Positions 23,973 to 59,288 of a stretch of 64,000 nt of DNA are shown piece after piece (position 1 is the first letter of the stretch; the number at the start of each line of letters is the position of its first letter). The notes beneath the pieces are model-generated. The model made no database searches. It saw only the letters and a list, made by a program, of their open reading frames with translations, and had not been told where the DNA came from. A program made the position numbers and the translations under genes. The stretch is from contig OZ020484.1 of assembly GCA_963971405.1 (NCBI GenBank), positions 40,632,770-40,696,769 on the forward strand. The letters are read 5' to 3'. The stretch comes from Psococerastis gibbosa (lineage: Eukaryota; Arthropoda; Insecta; Psocodea; Psocidae).

Positions 23973-26900
23973 ATGAAACTGCTTCTAACAGATGAAGCTG
24001 GCAAAAGGGTGGAAGTGCAAGTAACAAGCATCGACAGTTTCAATGATATTGTCAAGAAACTGTCCAGTGAGCACGGAATGGACATTGATCTACAAGGCCT
24101 CGCTACCCTGCCCAGACCAATATATCCGGATATGAATGTCATTAAGTATTTTTCATCAGCGGCCAGTTGTGGTATGTTTCAGTATTTCCACCAGTCTCAA
24201 CTAAGCCAACCGCCTAGGTATGTCGTCTTAGTTTTAGGCATCGTCAGAATTAGAGGGGGAAAAAAATGCGTATACATAATAAAATAAAATAAAATCCTAA
24301 CGTTAGATAACTGGCAGTTATTAGGTCAATGTTAAGAGTGTTAGTATGTGTTAGGGGTGTGGAGTATTAGAGGGTTGGGAATGCTATTTGTAATTCCTAT
24401 AGACTTCAAAGAACTCATTGACAGAATACGGACAAATGTTCTTTTTTAAGCACGTTGTAGAACAACTTATTGTCCTCAATATCCCTTGTTCTGGGTGGTA
24501 AAACGTTAAAAAGTCTGGCTCCCATGACTTCGAGAGGGTTAAGGTAAGCCTACATGATTCTCTGTTTATACGATTACGATTTCTAGTGTTGTGGGCATGT
24601 AAGCCCCGTGATCTAATGAGGTTGGGATTTGACCTGGCAAATTTTGTTACCTCCAATATGTAAAGAGCCGGGAGGGTCAGGATTCCAGAGCTCCGAAACA
24701 GCGGTCTGCAGGAAACAGTCTGGTCCCTAACACCAGCCATGGTCCTAATGGCCCTTTTTTGTATGAGAAATGCCCTGGCGGCATGAAGTTTGAAAACACT
24801 GAATTTTTTAGATATTGCAAAATCATGTGAGGAAGCGTCTCGATCCAGTTTTCAAACGCAAGGGGCCTTGGAGCAGGATGAAGACAAACAGCAGGGTTGT
24901 GCTGGTTCTCCAGATGAAATATGCAGGCTCTGCGCAATTAAAGTCACTCAAAGTCAACTATCATCGATAGACGAGTTAATTGAAAAAATTCATGAGAGTC
25001 TTCCAATGATGCAGGTATTGTTATCTTCACGAAAACTGAAAAAAAAAAAAAAAATTATGAGAGATTATTACCCAGTTAGGTTTTTGCGTTTTTACTCGTG
25101 GAATTCACGATGTCTTCGGCAGCTGAGGGTTTATTACCAGGGATAGAGAGTGGACCGGTTTCAGTAGTATTGTATATGTCTGCCTTTTGAAATGAAATGA
25201 AATGATATGAAAAATCGTCTTTATTTCAAGCGGGCTTTAGCTCCTTTTGCATTAGTTTTCCTTTTTTCAGTCAAAAAAATTTATTTTTATTATATCGCAT
25301 TATTATACCGTACTTACCATCGAAACAACCATTTTCTGACAAAAAAGCACTTGATAACATCGGTCAGCTCAAATAGTAAGAGATGGTTTCAGAACTGGTA
25401 CCACATTGACACGATAGAAGTATAGTGACAACTTCATATTGTGACCTTTAAGCCTGACAGTTGCATATCCTACGTTTAAACACCGTAGATTTCATTGGCC
25501 CCACTTTTACTTTCCCAGATCGATTTAGTTCATTTTCCCCAGAAAACAATATTTAAACTTCATCGCATACCTTTAATACAACCGGCTGCAGGTTAATTGA
25601 TAAAGTAGCAAGTTCATTTATGGCCTAATAACATGTTTTCACGACACCAGCTGAGATGAAAGCTCGGTTTTCCTGTTACTTTATATTGATCTTCATTGTT
25701 TTGATTTCATGTTAATTTTGTTTAGTTATTTTATGGTGTACTACTGTACTGTTTATCTATTTCAGGTGGAATTAAACGACGGTCTTTCACAAAAAATTTG
25801 TTCCAATTGCGTACTACAGTTGGAAACAGTCAACTTATTCGTGAAGCAGTGCATTAAGGCCGATGAAATGCAACGATTGAACAATGTTATAATTGCCAGG
25901 AAGTCTGCTTCACTACCCTTAACGCCCATAATTTCAAAAGAAAAAAACCAGTACCAGTGCAATACCTGCAGAAAATCATTTCGTAGCCGCTCTCGCTTAA
26001 GTTTTCATGTGAAGCTGCATGAAACGGGCAAAAATGCCGGATGCTGTCCAACATGCGGCAAAGAGTTTCCGTCCGAAGCTTGCCTTTTCAAGCATTTCGT
26101 CTATAATCACAGCAAACAACAAACTTGCCTATGTTACCACTGCGGCAGGTTATTTCCAACTAGGGGTTCTTTGACTTACCATGAGAGAATGCACACACGA
26201 GTCAATGCAATGCGTCCATTCACATGTGATATTTGTAGCCGTAGTTTCGCGCGGAAAAATATTCTGCGCGATCATTTGATCGCAATTCATAATGTAGCAC
26301 ACGAAAGAAATGGCAAGTTATTTGAATGTACGGGGTGCAAAGAAATGTTTCCCTGCAAAAGTGACGGAATGACTCACTCGTACATTCACCACGGCGATGA
26401 TCCCACATGCATAGTTTCAGTCAACGTTTCAAAGCTTTTCGTCTGTGAGTTTTGTGACAAATGTTATAGACAGTCGGTAGAATTGATAGATCATCGCGCA
26501 GCCCACTCACCCCCACGGCCGTATCTCTGCAAATTCTGCAACCAAGACTTTGACTGTTACCTTGATCTTCAGTCGCATTTGAATGCCCACGAAGAGGACG
26601 GCGTGAGAGACTACAAAGACAAGTTCTCAGTCCCTGTCATGTTTCTCTGTGAATATTGCGAAGCCTGTTTCATTTCATACCATTCATTTCGGCAGCATTG
26701 TAAAACTCATGACGGGAGATACAAATGCCTGTTTTGCCCTCAGTCTTTCACTTCCTATAACGCGTTAAATTTGCATCGAGCTACCCATTCTCGAGATGTA
26801 GAAGTGCGGGCACCCACGACGCCTTATGCCTGTCAGGTCTGTGGTAAAGCATTCATGTGTTGTAGCGCGCTGACTAAGCATGCGCGGACGCATTCTAATG

Positions 26901-27268
26901 AGAAACCGTTTCAGTGCCCGAATTTGCAATGCCGAAAAAAATTCTCTCAGAGTTCCGGGCTGTACACGCACATGAAAGTTCACTCGGATATTAGACCTTA
27001 TAAATGTGATATTTGTGAGAAGGCATTTAAAATTATTGGAGACTACAAACTGCACGTACGACGCCACAGTGGCGAGAGACCGTACGTTTGCTCTGTATGT
27101 AATAAGGCGTTTTTAACTAGAAAAACCTATGTCCAACATAAAGGAGCCCATGACGGGGTTCGAAGTTTTAAATGCCCGACATGTCACGTGACCTTCAGAC
27201 GGTCGCATACACTTAAGACCCATTTGGAACGTCATCGTATCGCGGATAAGCTCAAGAATGTAGAATAA
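23973..27268 (+). CDS. ZAD-domain C2H2 zinc-finger protein, 14 fingers
   Basis: Probable DNA-binding transcription regulator. Coding exons are 23973-24171, 24812-25014 and 25766-27268, with GT/AG junctions in matching phase, giving 634 residues. Residues 1-100 are not recognised. A ZAD domain (zinc-finger-associated dimerisation domain of arthropod proteins) starts at ICRLC (Cys104, Cys107) and continues in exon 3 with ICSNC (Cys146, Cys149), so an intron splits it. Exon 3 then encodes fourteen C2H2 fingers from about residue 190 to the end. Most have C-X2-C-X12-H-X3-4-H; the eleventh has four residues between the cysteines. TGEKP-like linkers (SNEKPF, SDIRPY, SGERPY) occur only among fingers 10-13, so the last cluster is the likeliest DNA-contacting unit. 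Intron 1 contains a LINE relic. Lineage-specific expansion makes orthologue naming unsafe. Confidence 0.9.
24384..24800 (-). pseudogene. LINE 3'-end relic in zinc-finger gene intron 1
   Basis: Minus strand reads QKRAIRTMAGVRDQTVSCRP, LFRSSGILTLPALYILEV, HAHNTRNRNRIN and finally YSVNEFFEV. This is the conserved tail of jockey/CR1-like reverse transcriptases. It is 5'-truncated and its right end lies only about 10 bases from exon 2 of the host gene. Confidence 0.75.
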
Positions 27269-27561
27269 TACATGCTAGTAACATTTTTTTTTTTATACTA
27301 TAATGTACCGTATGTCCTCCAATTAATAGCTAATACTGTGGTCTGTATAAAAAAAATCAGTGAACGTAAATTTGGCCGCGATCCTCAGATTTGGATCATA
27401 GAAATATATTAACTGGAACGGCAGGAGCTATAATATTAACTATGTGTCAGGATATGTAGAGTACTGGTACTGACTCAAACTTTCACCGGAAAGGTTGTTG
27501 GTTAGAGTCCCACACTTGCTGTTGCTACATTTTCTGGCCATGCTTCGGAGGGCATGTAAAG

Positions 27562-28648
27562 CAGTGGCGGATTAAACAAAAATGCTTGGGAGGGGCGGAT
27601 GGCAATGTGAAGCTTTGTTATTAGTAGCTAGTCAACAAAAAAAAACGTGGCAAATAGACACTTGTAGACAGTGATTGACATCTTTGCGCCAATTCCTTCT
27701 TTTTGCTTTCCAATTTATAGGTAGTATAAGGAAAGCTTTGTGACGGTCGAAATTTTCGATTCCGAGATTTCAACGGATTTATATGTTTTAAGGTCCCAGG
27801 AACCCAAAAAAGTGGTTTTTACGAAATGTCTGTCTGTCTGTGCGTCGATTTCCGGGCAAACTACTCGGTCGATTTTGATGAAATTCGGCATGTAGGTTCA
27901 CAAAAATCATACCTCGGGATCATTTTTTCTATTTTGGGCTAACTCAATTTGGGGGGGTTTTATTTTCAAAAAACTTCAAAAAAACGTCTAAAAAAATTAT
28001 TTCCCAAAAACGGCTCCAACGATTTCTTTTAAATTCACATATATTGTAGTTGTTGTTAATATTGATAAAATGCGGGGGGTCGCTTGCCCCTTGATAGTTT
28101 GCTTCTGGGGGTAAAAAAATAAAAATGACTAAATTTTAATGAAAAATGACTAAAAAATAATTTTTCTGCGACACCTTTCTATCGATGATTTCTACCTTCA
28201 GGTATGTTTTAGGTGTTAAATTGAGTAACGAAACCGGACAGGTTGCTTTCCCAAAAAAGTATTTGGTTTTGTACAAAAAAATGTTTTTGAAAAAATGATA
28301 GAAAATTAACGCTCAAATGCATTGCGTGCCTTGCCAGTATTGCTGTGTGGTAATGTGTTGGTCTGACCTATCTAGAATTTACCTCACCACCAGTGACGTC
28401 AGGTGGACACCCCCCCGAGATATCGGAAATTTTACCATAGGAAAATTATTTACCATGAAATTACTCATTTTCTCTATCTACTAATTTTGATAAGTTGGAA
28501 AGCATGTTCGAGTAAACTCGGACCGGTTCTTCTTTTTTGAAACTAATGTGCGAAATTATTTGTGTACTCTTTGGTTTGTGATAGATTGTTATAGCTTTGG
28601 ATGCTTTAGGGGGGCGCCTGCCCCCACCGCCCCTTTAATCCGCCACTG
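27562..28648. mobile_element. Non-autonomous hAT element inside a SINE
   Basis: Ends CAGTGGCGGATTAAA and TTTAATCCGCCACTG are perfect inverse copies. The flanking 8-mers ATGTAAAG and TTGTAAAG match at seven of eight positions, as expected for a hAT target duplication. Most of the interior (27703-28531) is the dispersed repeat also seen at 11203-11938. No transposase frame remains. Confidence 0.8.
27703..28531 (+). repeat. Interspersed repeat core, copy 2
   Basis: Inverse copy of 11203-11938, carrying about 60 extra bases near 28385-28440 (around CAGTGACGTCAGGTGGACAC). Since copy 1 has no hAT ends around it, this repeat probably either inserted into, or was captured by, the hAT element at 27562-28648. 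Confidence 0.7.
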
Positions 28649-28951
28649 TTGTAAAGCAGGCGGTCCCGGGCTTTCCTATAGTTGAGTGTAAGTTATAGCC
28701 CTATCTCCGCTAGGTTGGCTTAGTAATAGATGAAAAAGTCAATATTTATAATTTATCCCGTACGGGGCTCCCGTTAACCATAAGCCAACTATCAGAGATA
28801 AGTACCAATGTAAAAAATATCGAAATCTTACACATTGCAGCATAACAGAACTCATACCTTGACCCGGTCAAAACTCTAGGCCCTACTTAGCTCGTACAGG
28901 CTATTCAACCAGCGAAATTGCTTACTTATCTTGTGCTGGAACGGTCTACAG

Positions 28952-29240
28952 CCCCGGGATTTTTTAATGCCGCAGTAGTAAGGTGTTAAAATATGCGCGG
29001 GAAATTCAAATTAATATATCATTAGAATACAAAGAGAATGGTTGCATTGATTAATAATTGAGGGAAATACTTATAAACAATAAAATGTATAGGTGGAATT
29101 TTGAAATATAATAAGAATTTTAATAATGTGTCTACATCTAAGGGAGAACAAATTGAAAACTCACCAAAAATGTATCAATTTGAATTTCCCGCGCATTTTG
29201 CACTCATTTGTTTTAAACATTTGAATAAATCCCGGTACTA
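28952..29240. repeat. Inverted repeat with GCGCGGGAAATTCAAATT arms
   Basis: The block at about 28990-29020 is mirrored at 29170-29202. Weaker symmetry (CCGGGATTT against AAATCCCGG) extends it to 28952 and 29240. Its right flank continues into AATAAATCCCGGTA...TGATCGGGCTGCTG, which resembles repeats at 61130-61310. Confidence 0.55.
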
Positions 29241-30354
29241 AAATAATACCATAATAATAATTGCCATGATCGGGCTGCTGCCTGATGCCAACATTAACTA
29301 AAATAGATTAGCTGGTAGAGTAGCCCTTTGGGGCAGAAGCTTGCTTAATATGAAGACGTTTTTCATTTCATTAACCGAGATCGGTGAAGAATTCTTGACG
29401 CCTTGCATTGGAACATGGCACGCCCCTAAGGAGTGAGAGAAAACTTGTTGCTTAAAATAAAATAGCAGAATACTTATTACATAGCTTGTATAATGATAGG
29501 AAAAGGGTGAGATCCGAGCTGAGAATTTTATTTCAGTCTTATGAAATTAACAAAATAATATCAGGCAGTGCCGAATTAGTTCGCTTGTCAAACTAAAATT
29601 TCAATATCCCTAGTAATTTTTCACAAACCGAACTTATCACAAACAAATTCCAATGCTCCCAGCTCGTACAGTCTCAAGGGAATGTTAAAAACATTAAGAT
29701 ACACAAAAAAAATAGTACCATATGCAGGAAGTCGAAAAAAAACATTGGCACAAAATTGTCTTAAACTAGGAACAAATTATTACCAGACGGTAAGTACATA
29801 GATATGGTTCTAAAATTCTAAAGATATTACGACCAAACGTTCAAAATATTTAAACACCAGATACAAAATTACTTATTTTTCCCTTCTAGTCGGGACTGGG
29901 CTATTTGCTTGAATACACCCTAACCCAAGCAATTGACCTCCCGTAATTATTTAAGGAAGGATGTGATCAAAGCCAGCACTATAAAATATACAGTAGGCTA
30001 TCAATTACAAAAGGGCCACAATAATGCTTGCTGACTTCAGTATCAATTCTAGTCGCCCATTCGTAGAGAGCATATCAGGCTCACGTGTTTTGTACTAAGT
30101 CGAATTTCACAGGAAATATCCATTGCTGAGCTTTAAAAAATGGTTCCTCCCTTAGAGTAAATATTTTTCAACATTTTTATGTGGCCATCACTTACCCCGA
30201 TTAGCCACACTAATTGAACTGGTTTTATAAAAAATAACGGACAGTGGTGTCAGGAGGAAGGAGTTAAAAAACTGAGGGCCACAATCATATATCAAAATGG
30301 CGAAGAGTATTTCAACTGATGGATAAGCCATTTTTTAAAGCTTTACGATCGATA

Positions 30355-30714
30355 ATTTAGAGAGTACGTCCCGTGGGAAATAGGTACCTCCAAAATACGT
30401 TGTTTTTACAGATTCTCATTTTTTATTTACTTATAAAGGAAGATTTTTTAAGATTTGGCTCACCAGTTGTAGAAGACTACTTCATGCATCACTTAATATG
30501 GTATTTTTAATTTTTTGTACCGTAGTTTTTTTCATAAAAAATGATTGACTAAAATTTTACGTAAAATAGATACCATTAATAATACCCTACTATATAATGC
30601 ATAAAATAGTCTTCTGCAACTGAAATGAACGAATATTTAAAAATTTCTTAGTTAATTAAATAAAAAGTATTAAATTTTGGACTGCCAATTTCCTACGGGG
30701 ACGTACTCTCTTAA
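30355..30714. repeat. MITE family 2, copy 2
   Basis: Ends AGAGAGTACGTCCCGTGGGA and its inverse at 30690-30714. The internal TTGTAGAAGACTACTTCATG block and its inverse are shared with 14750-15126 and 46279-46612. Confidence 0.7.
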
Positions 30715-32376
30715 TGAGTAATTCAACTTTGTACAAAAGGGCGTATAGTAAGCGTTTCCAATTTGCTCAAGTCTAAACGTAAATCGTTCCAAATTTTTTG
30801 AAAGCAAATGGCGGGTGTTTTTTACCAAATCAATTAATTTATCGATCCACAACTACAAACATCTAACAACATTCTTTGAAGACTTCATAAAAAATACAAA
30901 ATTTCTCGAGACACCGACTATTTACTCTTGTAGATTTACTGCTATTCTATAAAATCAGTGCAAAGAAGGTTATCATATCTTCTAAAAGTAATAATATTTC
31001 AGACGAGAAAATACTTGTATTGAAACGACTATTAGACGATTCTAATATGGTTGCGGCTATAGATCAAAATTAATTAATTTCGTTCAAAAAACCGTCTGCG
31101 GTTTCTGTTTACAAAAAAATTTGGAACGGTACCTGAGGTAAGCTTGCATACACTATCGCACTTACTCCAAAAACTTCTAAAAAAAAATATTTAAAAAAGG
31201 AACTGCAAAGTAAGCCCAATGAACGTCAATTTCTCGAACATTCTGTTTCATAACAATTGAATGAATACTATTGCTATAATAATTGATGTCCACTTAAACA
31301 ATGAGAAGTTCTACGATACTGTTATTTAAACATTTAAGACGCTTGTCCTTCAAACACTTTTTTTAAAACATTTAGGACGCTTTTCCTCTCTATCTACCGC
31401 CAGCATATATATAGTAATGCTAGGTAAATAGAGGTTAAAAATGGTAGGGGCGGGATGTTAGGAACAGGGGTGCCTCATTACACATCAGACGCTAGATTCG
31501 AGAAGTGACATTTGTGCTAGTGACAAGGATTCCGTACTAGGTCCACATTGACGTATCAGCTAATAGAGTATGCAGGTTGCGTCAAAATACCCGTACCAGC
31601 CAGCCAGCCGTACGTAAACCTCATATCAAACAATTGCTCTTTCCTAAGAATTTTCACATGCCATTCTAATTTTGAACCTGCCCCTGAAGGTACACGAATA
31701 ATTAAAGAATTACTCTTCTTGGCAAATGGTTTCAGTTTCTAATAGCCATAATAAAATAACAATCGGTCTTTAATATGTATCAAATGAAGGGTCTAATTTG
31801 ATAACAAAAGCCTGAACCTTAAGGAGTTAGATAACGCGAAATCGCAGCAAAAATGGTGGGGAAAATTACGTATTTCATATTTTACTTTAATACAAAATTA
31901 GTTCGGCCAAAGAACGGTCTTAGAAAGAGCTATAAATTGACACGAAAGGAAACCCATCCTGAAATTAGAAAACTAATGTACCGCCTATGACTCCCTGAAA
32001 CCCGTCTTTATAGTATGTCAATGGAACATAATGTCCAGCTTATAAAAAATTGCGCATTTCTAATTCCCCACAACCATTGACAATGGGTGCTTTGACTCAC
32101 CCTGCATTTTGGAATTATTTCAGCACCCTTAAATTAACAATTGAACACAACCGAGGAGCACATACGTGATTAGTAAAACTGAACTAAATTAGAGACAGAC
32201 CATAATTTTTAAAATTAGTTTAGGTACAGTTACGTGTTCTTTCACTATTTCACTAGGTACACTACTTTCAGTCGCATACGACATAACATAAAATAAATAA
32301 AAAAGAGCCTAAGGTCCTCCTTACTGTACGTAAAGTTTTTCCCAATAGAGATGGAGGAACTCGTCCTCATTAGCGC

Positions 32377-56338
<23,962 letters not shown>

Positions 56339-56809
56339 TGATTGAATGATTTTGTTATAATTTAACTTATTAAGGAAAAGATATTTAATTTTTGTTTTAC
56401 ACTCCCGGCTCCCTTCCCTTCGCTCAAAAAATGCAGCAATGGCGGATGGCCGATGATTTTCGCTCCGGTGCCGGCTTTTTCACCTTTCAACAACTTTAGA
56501 CGGCGGTGGTTCACTACGCGCATTTTTTAAAAACTGGGAAGTCCCACTCAAGACTAATTATTCTATTGCTACTTCACCTGCTACTATAATAGCAGGCAAA
56601 ATAGATTCAGTATAGCGTATAAAGACACCTGTCTGGTAAAAAAAGGAACTTTGTCCAGTGTTACCCTAAAAGAACTCTCATATAACGACAATAATTGGAA
56701 TGCGACGTCATTTTCATGTTACAGGTCTATATACCTATGCCTGTTAGAGTTTTTCCTCTTATAATCTATAACAACTAAAAAGCTCTCACAGTTACATATA
56801 TTTTATTTA

Positions 56810-57696
56810 TTGCTTTCCTATTTATACGTGTAGTAGTCGCAGGGTTACCAGACGTCCTCCTTTTGGAGGACATGTCCTCCTTTTTGCCAATGTGTCCTCC
56901 TGTCCTCCAAAGCGAATAAAGTGTCCTCCTTTTTCGCCTTATTTAATAATGAAAAAAAATCCTAGTTTAAATATTATTTGATCAAAATTAGTCCATTTGC
57001 TTCACTGACACACTAGAAAGTCTTTTATACATTCGAAGTAATGGAGGGTTGGAAATCGATGACAACAAACTGTTTGATCAGTTCCGATGCCTGCAAACCT
57101 TTGTGACTTGCCAAGAAGAAGGCTTTTTTGAACAATTGATGCATTTGCAATGGATGCAATTTTTTGGCTGCACCAGTGAATTAGAAAATTTTTCGGAGCT
57201 GTTAAAAATTTGTCAGTTCTTCTTCGCTATACCGGGATCAAACTCCAACGTCGAATTTAAAGAGTGTTTTCTCTTATAAATGCTCAATGGACTGACGAGA
57301 GGAATAAACTCTTGGTTGAGTCGGTGAAGGGAATTGTAGCTGTTAAGTACAATTAATTTTATATAAACATTTAAATTGTACTGATTTTTAAAAATATATT
57401 TCTAGCAAACCGAATTTACTGAAAGGAATATCATCAAAAATGAAATACGAATAAAAATTATGTTAGTATAGATATGTGCGTCTTCAATAAATGGGAATTT
57501 TTTGCGTAGACCTATGTCCTCCTTTTTCATAAAATGACCTCCTTTTTCGTTTGAAATGTCCTCCTTTCCAAAAATTTGATCTGGTAACCCTGAGTAGTCG
57601 TACGTATAGTCGATTTCGGGATTTCAGTGCGGGTTTACACGTTTTGAGATCCCTGGAACCAAAAAAGTGGTTTTTACGAAATGTACATGTCTGCGC
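56810..57696 (+). repeat. Interspersed repeat core, copy 3, split by a hAT element
   Basis: TGCTTTCCTATTTATACGTG at 56811-56830 and the stretch 57601-57696 (including GTGGTTTTTACGAAATGT) match consecutive parts of the repeats at 27703-28531 and 11203-11938. The copy is truncated and interrupted by 56840-57592. Confidence 0.65.
56840..57592 (+). mobile_element. hAT element with perfect 8-bp duplication
   Basis: Ends CAGGGTTACCAGA and its exact inverse TCTGGTAACCCTG, flanked on both sides by AGTAGTCG (56832-56839 and 57593-57600). Subterminal TGTCCTCCTTT repeats occur near both ends in both orientations. Inside, 57049-57360 encodes a decayed C-terminal dimerisation region: ELLKICQFFFAIPGSNSNVE, then after a frameshift RVFSLINAQWTDERNKLL. 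It is thus an internally deleted, formerly autonomous hAT inserted in an older repeat. Confidence 0.9.
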
Positions 57697-57852
57697 AAAA
57701 AAATAATTCTTCTAATTTTTTTTAGTTGTACAATGAATATTTCCTGTGGAATTAGGCTTCGTACGAGCAGCACGGGTGTCTGATTTGCTCTCCAATGCCA
57801 TATTAAGCGAATTTTGTTGTTGTTGAAAAATGTGAATAGGCCTATTATATAG

Positions 57853-58121
57853 CAGGCGCGGATCTACAGGGTGGCTTTAGCCCCCCCCCCCCCCATTAGG
57901 TTCCTCAAAAGGAGTAAAACCCCAAGATTTCAGTCCTATTTTTCACACATTTTCTCCCGGGAGAGACCCCCGGGCCCCCCTTGTGCCCAATTTTATTAAT
58001 TACCCATAATATAGAACCCTTTATTGCTCTGAAAATGCGTAAAACCCCAATAATTCAGCCCTGTTTTTCAAAGTTAATCTTTTTTAGCCCTCTCCTTAGT
58101 ATCATTCCAGATCCGCGCCTG
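57853..58121. mobile_element. hAT-like MITE
   Basis: Ends CAGGCGCGGATCTAC and inverse of CAGGCGCGGATCTGG. The interior has a poly-C run and GAGAGACCCCCGGGCCCCCC, also seen in 1136-1669. No clean target duplication was found. Confidence 0.6.
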
Positions 58122-58189
58122 AATATTAGGAATAGAATAACTTACCGTATAAATAAATAAAATATAAAAAGAATATTTTCTGTATATTG

Positions 58190-58800
58190 AGTCATTAACA
58201 TGATTCAATAGGCATTCTGAAACCTAAGACAAAGACACAATATAACAATAAATAAATGAAATAGGTACTAAAAATAGCCTAAAGCAATATATACCAGTTG
58301 TGGGTAGTGGTTTTAGTTATATCTACACGGACAATCATGAGACCACCGGCTGTCTACTTCCACTAGACCACTACTTCCACATCCAAGTATTGGTCTATGA
58401 GGTGTCTCTTTAGTTTACTTCTAAAAGCAGTCATTTTTTCCACCTCTCTAATGTTTCTAGGCGGCCCTTGTAAGTATATCTAGCACCTGCATAGACTGGT
58501 TTACCGTCATAGGTACCTACTGGTTCTATGTTTAGGGATCACAAGGTAATCCCTGCCCCTACTACCATAGGCTTTGTAACACATAATAATGTGTAGTGCT
58601 AAGCATATTATGTTTATTATCTCATAAGTGATAAGGACCACAGCCTTATTGACCAAGTTGGGGACACGATGGTCAATAATGAGTTGAGAAATTTGATTGA
58701 TAAGATGACCAAGTAGCCTGTCTAGGCTAACACTTGTTACAACGCGTTTTTTCATCCCGTCAAATATGAATTTTTTTGACTTGGCACTGTAGGACTGCAT
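58190..58800 (-). pseudogene. LINE 3'-end relic, minus strand
   Basis: 58190-58530 is similar in the same orientation to 19388-19650, including TATGAGGTGTCTCTTTAGTT (the tail KLKRHLI on the minus strand). Upstream minus-strand frames are decayed. Confidence 0.55.
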
Positions 58801-58852
58801 CAGGTCACCCTTAAAAGATGAGCCAATGAGTCAATATACACCTAGCCTCAGT

Positions 58853-59118
58853 CAGTGCCGGATTAACCATGAGGCCATGGCCTCCAGAAAAGGCCCCCTA
58901 AGAGGCAAAGCGCGGCCTCCCTTGAAGCCCACACATGACACACTGGGAAATTTTTTAACACTTTAAAAACTTTTGAAATTGCAAGGAAACATTGGAAGTG
59001 GTTTAAATTTTGTGTTATTCTGTTTTCATCTGACATTTTATAATAAAGAAAATGGTAACTAGGGGAATCTCCAGATTGGTTGGGCCTCAGCGCCTCCATA
59101 CAGTTTAATCCGCCACTG
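58853..59118. mobile_element. hAT-like MITE of the CAGTGGCGGATTAA type
   Basis: Ends CAGTGCCGGATTAAC and GTTTAATCCGCCACTG match those of the element at 27562-28648. Flanks CCTCAGT and CCTACAGT suggest a diverged target duplication. Interior unrelated to the larger element. Confidence 0.65.
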
Positions 59119-59288
59119 CCTACAGTAAATATGTAAATATACATGACCGACCTAGTTTTTTAAAAAAAAAAAAAATTATATCTTAGTCAATATTAAATAA
59201 AAAACAAAAAAACACGACCTTTTCGACGTCATCTTCAAGGTCTTATTCAATTTTTGTATTTTATAAATGTATAAGACAAACACTAAAG

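Larger units (their letters stand above)
27448..28735 (+). repeat. tRNA-derived SINE split by a hAT element
   Basis: 27448-27561 and 28649-28735 are the two halves of a SINE that is uninterrupted at 33505-33718 and 48119-48305 (minus strand). The 5' part has a tRNA-like head with a degenerate box B (GGTTAGAGTCC). The halves are separated by the element at 27562-28648. Confidence 0.75.
28736..32376. other. Intergenic region between convergent zinc-finger and ENOPH1 genes
   Basis: Contains an inverted repeat at 28952-29240 and a MITE at 30355-30714. The rest is AT-rich with no supported exon. ENOPH1's 3' UTR and polyadenylation signal should lie just below 32377, but no clear AATAAA was found on the minus strand there. 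Confidence 0.45.
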
